Shown here: positions 7,865 through 10,068 of the stretch, piece by piece
How the letters are laid out: every line of letters begins with the position of its first letter
Position numbering within the stretch: position 1 is the first letter of the stretch
NCBI GenBank assembly: GCA_964562425.1
Contig: CAZLTJ010000074.1
Coordinates: 1-10,068, forward strand
DNA: 10,068 nucleotides
Source of the DNA: JAUWMV01 sp964562425
GTDB lineage: Bacteria; UBP14; UBA6098; B30-G16
Direction: 5' to 3'
Program-made: the position numbers and the translations under genes
Notes under the pieces: generated by a model
Seen by the model: the letters and a program-made list of their open reading frames with translations, nothing else
Told to the model about the DNA's origin: nothing
The model's database searches: none

Positions 7865-7952
7865 ATATTTTTTCGTCATTAGTCGAAATCGGTGAAGGTA
7901 AAATACAGTCTATAAGTGTTTAAAGATATAGACATTCAATTCGATCGAGATT

Positions 7953-7988
7953 AAAAAAAACAATTTAACCTGATCGATCAAAAAATTG
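7953..7988 (-). terminator. Probable intrinsic terminator of the GNAT-ptb operon
   Basis: On the minus strand, CAATTT (7988-7983) pairs with AAATTG (7966-7961) around a 16-nt loop containing the palindrome TGATCGATCA. A run of eight Ts (7960-7953) follows directly. It begins 32 nt past the ptb stop codon. The stem is short and AT-rich, so efficiency is uncertain. Confidence 0.45.
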
Positions 7989-8019
7989 TACATCCGATAG
8001 AATATTAGTTACACAAGCT

Positions 8020-8910
8020 CTAACTTATAACGCAACCAAGAGCAATTGAATTTAACTTAGTATCTCTGGTGTCTGAACGGGAAAGTAAAACAATCGGAGC
8101 TTTTGCTCCCATCACTACACCACCAATTTTAGCACCAGCAAGATATATCAATCCCTTAGCAAGAATATTCCCGCTTGCTACATCGGGAACAAGGAAAATG
8201 TCGGCTTCCAAAGACATTTCGGTTTTAATTCCTTTTGTTTTAGCCGCTTCTTTGGATAAAACCACATCTATTGCAAGCGGACCGTCGAAATCGATATTCC
8301 CTAATTGCTTTCGATGAGACATTTTGGTCAATATTGCAGCATCCATTGTCTCAGGCATATTAGTATTTACTGTCTCGATAGCAGCAAGTCCGACTGCCTT
8401 TGGTCTATCTATGCCAAGCTTGTTTGCGACAAACATTGCATTTGCTAAAATCTGTACCTTATCATTTACCTCAGGTTTTATGTTCAGCCCAGCGTCAGTA
8501 AGTAAAATCAACTTTGGGTATTTCTCTACCTCGAGAATAGCAACGTGCGAAAGCAACTTCCCTTTGCGCAAACCAGTTTCCTTATCAAGAACGGCTTTCA
8601 TTAAAATCGGCGTAGAAAGTTTGCCCTTCATTATCATATCGCATTTGCCTTCTCTAACTAAGGCGATTGTCTTTTCTGCAATAGAGATAGGATCGTTTGC
8701 TTCGATAATTTCAAATTCTTTGAGTTTATACTTCTCGACTAAAGGTAGAATTTTCTCGATGTTTCCAACTAAATATGGCTTGATAATGCCCATTTCAGCA
8801 GCTTCAGCAAGAGCATCTATTACCGCATCTCCCGATGCATCTGCAACTGCCATATTGTGAAATTCGCTGCCCTTTGCGGTTTCGAGAATTTCTGCAAAGC
8901 TCTTTATCAT
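8020..8910 (-). CDS. ptb: Phosphate butyryltransferase/acetyltransferase family enzyme
   Basis: This gene encodes a 296-residue single-domain enzyme of the Pta/Ptb family, which interconverts acyl-CoA plus phosphate with acyl phosphate plus CoA in the cytoplasm. The length and sequence fit Ptb better than long multidomain Pta. Motifs include DMIMKGKLST at 91-100, KGKLLSH at 116-122, TDAGLNIKP at 138-146, FDGPLAIDVVLS at 208-219, PDVASGNILAKGL at 242-254 and GAKAPIVLLSRSD at 268-280. The start is the ATG at 8910, with a near-perfect AAGGAGGAA upstream. It follows the GNAT-like gene by 13 nt and is probably co-transcribed with it. In clostridia ptb is usually followed by butyrate kinase (buk), making ATP from butyryl phosphate. 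Here a probable terminator follows instead, so any kinase lies elsewhere. Exact substrate (butyryl, branched-chain or acetyl) cannot be told from sequence. Confidence 0.88.
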   Translation of the reverse strand: MIKSFAEILETAKGSEFHNMAVADASGDAVIDALAEAAEMGIIKPYLVGNIEKILPLVEKYKLKEFEIIEANDPISIAEKTIALVREGKCDMIMKGKLSTPILMKAVLDKETGLRKGKLLSHVAILEVEKYPKLILLTDAGLNIKPEVNDKVQILANAMFVANKLGIDRPKAVGLAAIETVNTNMPETMDAAILTKMSHRKQLGNIDFDGPLAIDVVLSKEAAKTKGIKTEMSLEADIFLVPDVASGNILAKGLIYLAGAKIGGVVMGAKAPIVLLSRSDTRDTKLNSIALGCVIS

Positions 8911-8913
8911 TTA

Positions 8914-8922
8914 TTCCTCCTT
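8914..8922 (-). promoter_or_regulatory. Strong ribosome binding site of ptb
   Basis: AAGGAGGAA on the minus strand nearly matches the full anti-Shine-Dalgarno and sits 3-5 nt from the ATG at 8910. It fits between the stop codon of the upstream gene (8926-8924) and the ptb start, supporting a two-gene operon with strong ptb translation. Confidence 0.75.
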
Positions 8923-8923
8923 A

Positions 8924-10039
8924 TCAAATTGTCTTCTCATACATTCTATAAATTTTATATACCCTTGCTCCTATATCTTCTAAAACTCTGTTCATCTTAA
9001 CATTATCCTCAAGAATCCAGGAGCATTCTCCTTGTATATAATTTTTCTTGTAAGCTTCCATAAATGTCTTGTGACAGAGAGCAATAACAATTCCTTTATT
9101 TCGGAAGCCCTCCATAACGCCCAGAATTAGTATTCTAATTTTGTTAATCTTTTTTCGGTAGTGAAGAAATTTGAATATTCCAAATGGGAATAATCGTCCA
9201 CTCCTCAGATGACTAAGAACCTGATTAATATCTGGTAAGGTCATAGAAAAACCAACCGGCTTGCCCTTCGATTCTGCTATTAACAAGATGTCTTTATCTG
9301 CAATAACTTTGAGGTCTTTTGCTATTTTCTCGAATTCCAGTTTCGTAAACGGAACAAAACCCCAATTTAGTTCCAAGGTTTTATTGTAAACAGAATAAAT
9401 AGATTCCACTTCACTTTCAAAATTTGAGAAGTCTAATTTTCTGATTGTAAAATTCCCTCTTTTTAGTGCATATTGACCTAATTTTATTAATCTCTCTGGT
9501 GCTTTTTTTGAATCTATTATCCATGCCAACAAATCCTTTGCTTTTGTCAATCCTGCTCCTTCTATCAATCCCGGATAATAACGTAAATTATATGTCATCA
9601 TAATACATGGTGGGGAATTAAAACCATCGATTAATAATCCGCAGGAATAATTTGTCGAGGGATTCATCGGACCGACCATCTTCTCTATGTTATGCTCTGT
9701 AAGCCATGAACTTGCAGCCTCAAAAAGGGAATTTGCTACATTTTGATTTTCAATACACTCGAAGAAACCCCAGTACCCCCAATTTAATTTTTGGAATGAT
9801 ATGAAATTGGGATCGTATATAGCAGCAATTCTCCCAAGAACTTTGCCTTTATCTACTGCAAGATAGTATACTGCTTTGGCGTGTTTCCAGAAGGAATGCT
9901 TATTGAAATTGTGAAGTTTATATTCCTCACCGAGAAGTGGGGCTACCCAGTTTGGTTCATTTCGGTAAATTTGCCATGGTAACCTAATAAAAGCAGCTAA
10001 TTGAGCCTTGTTTCTAACTTCTACAATCTTGTGGGACAT
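8924..10039 (-). CDS. GNAT-fold acyltransferase-like protein
   Basis: This gene encodes 371 residues resembling the large GNAT-like proteins exemplified by E. coli YghO. The N-terminal half contains YYLAVDKGKVLGRIAAIYD (58-76) and the distinctive GPMNPSTNYSCGLLIDGF (123-140), followed by PPCIMMTYN at 143-151. The C-terminal half looks like the GNAT acyl-CoA domain: PVGFSMTLPD at 261-270, ILILGVMEGFRNKGI at 303-317 as motif A and ILEDNVKMNRVLEDIGARV at 342-360 as motif B. The acetyl-CoA loop is degenerate: R313-N-K-G316-I-V318 where R/QxxGxG/A is usual. The substrate is unknown. The start is the ATG at 10039, with AAAGGAA 5 nt upstream. It is the first visible gene of a probable operon with ptb, which suggests an acyl-CoA link, but that is inference. 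Its promoter lies beyond the right edge or in the 29 nt shown. Confidence 0.8.
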   Translation of the reverse strand: MSHKIVEVRNKAQLAAFIRLPWQIYRNEPNWVAPLLGEEYKLHNFNKHSFWKHAKAVYYLAVDKGKVLGRIAAIYDPNFISFQKLNWGYWGFFECIENQNVANSLFEAASSWLTEHNIEKMVGPMNPSTNYSCGLLIDGFNSPPCIMMTYNLRYYPGLIEGAGLTKAKDLLAWIIDSKKAPERLIKLGQYALKRGNFTIRKLDFSNFESEVESIYSVYNKTLELNWGFVPFTKLEFEKIAKDLKVIADKDILLIAESKGKPVGFSMTLPDINQVLSHLRSGRLFPFGIFKFLHYRKKINKIRILILGVMEGFRNKGIVIALCHKTFMEAYKKNYIQGECSWILEDNVKMNRVLEDIGARVYKIYRMYEKTI

Positions 10040-10044
10040 TGTGG

Positions 10045-10051
10045 TTCCTTT
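10045..10051 (-). promoter_or_regulatory. Ribosome binding site of the GNAT-like gene
   Basis: AAAGGAA on the minus strand lies 5 nt before the ATG at 10039 and supports this start. Too little sequence remains to the window edge to identify a promoter or an upstream gene. Confidence 0.6.
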
Positions 10052-10068
10052 CAGAGCCTATATATTTC

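Larger units (their letters stand above)
7709..8019. other. Noncoding region between convergent sbcC and ptb genes
   Basis: No convincing gene lies in these 311 bp. The left half carries two consecutive hairpins and a degenerate direct repeat. The right half is AT-rich with TCGA/GATC palindromes and a probable ptb terminator. No clear intrinsic terminator for sbcC is seen directly after its stop codon. Confidence 0.7.

Noticed and set aside
8324..8860. A 178-codon open frame on the + strand
   Set aside because: It lies wholly antisense within ptb, whose protein has clear family motifs. The translated sequence is low-complexity, rich in Ser/Ile/Ala and family-less.
1..10068. CRISPR array, insertion sequence or prophage
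   Set aside because: No regularly spaced repeats, transposase, integrase, terminal inverted repeats or phage structural genes were seen.

Overview
The window is AT-rich, tightly packed bacterial chromosome using the standard code. It has four confident protein genes, one weaker small membrane-protein gene and one tRNA gene. Shine-Dalgarno sites and sigma70-type -35/-10 boxes are easy to find. The tetranucleotide TCGA is unusually common. No gene fixes the phylum. The SP-exported beta-sandwich/coiled-coil protein and the low GC suggest an uncultured lineage near the FCB group or a candidate phylum of similar composition. That placement is a guess.

Left end (1-728, + strand): an open frame that may be the 3' end of a gene running in from the left, then a 190-residue four-helix membrane protein of unrecognised family. 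This gene contains no TCGA, unlike the rest of the window, so it may be of different origin.

Centre-left (811-4326, - strand): a gene of about 3.5 kb encoding an exported protein. It has a signal peptide, about 230 residues of beta-rich Ig/Fn3-like sequence and then some 900 residues that are largely coiled coil with 14 cysteines. It has its own well-formed promoter. I do not recognise the family, and it is the most novel-looking protein here.

Centre (4550-4727): a tRNA-Ala(GGC) on the - strand and a divergent sbcC/rad50-type gene on the + strand share a 104-bp intergenic region. The sbcC -10 box ends 6 nt before its GTG start, so the message may be leaderless. SbcC (993 aa) has intact Walker A, Q-loop, CxxC zinc hook, signature, Walker B and H-loop motifs. 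Its nuclease partner sbcD/mre11 is not in the window.

Right part (7709-10039): a 311-bp noncoding region carries two consecutive hairpins, a degenerate direct repeat and a probable terminator. Beyond it lies a - strand two-gene unit: a GNAT-like acyltransferase (371 aa) followed 13 nt later by a phosphate butyryl/acetyltransferase (Ptb family, 296 aa). The usual butyrate kinase partner is not immediately downstream.

I see no CRISPR array, insertion sequence or phage module, and no clear new multi-gene system. The best leads are the exported coiled-coil protein, the possible leaderless sbcC message, the TCGA bias with its gap over the first gene, and the hairpin repeat unit downstream of sbcC.
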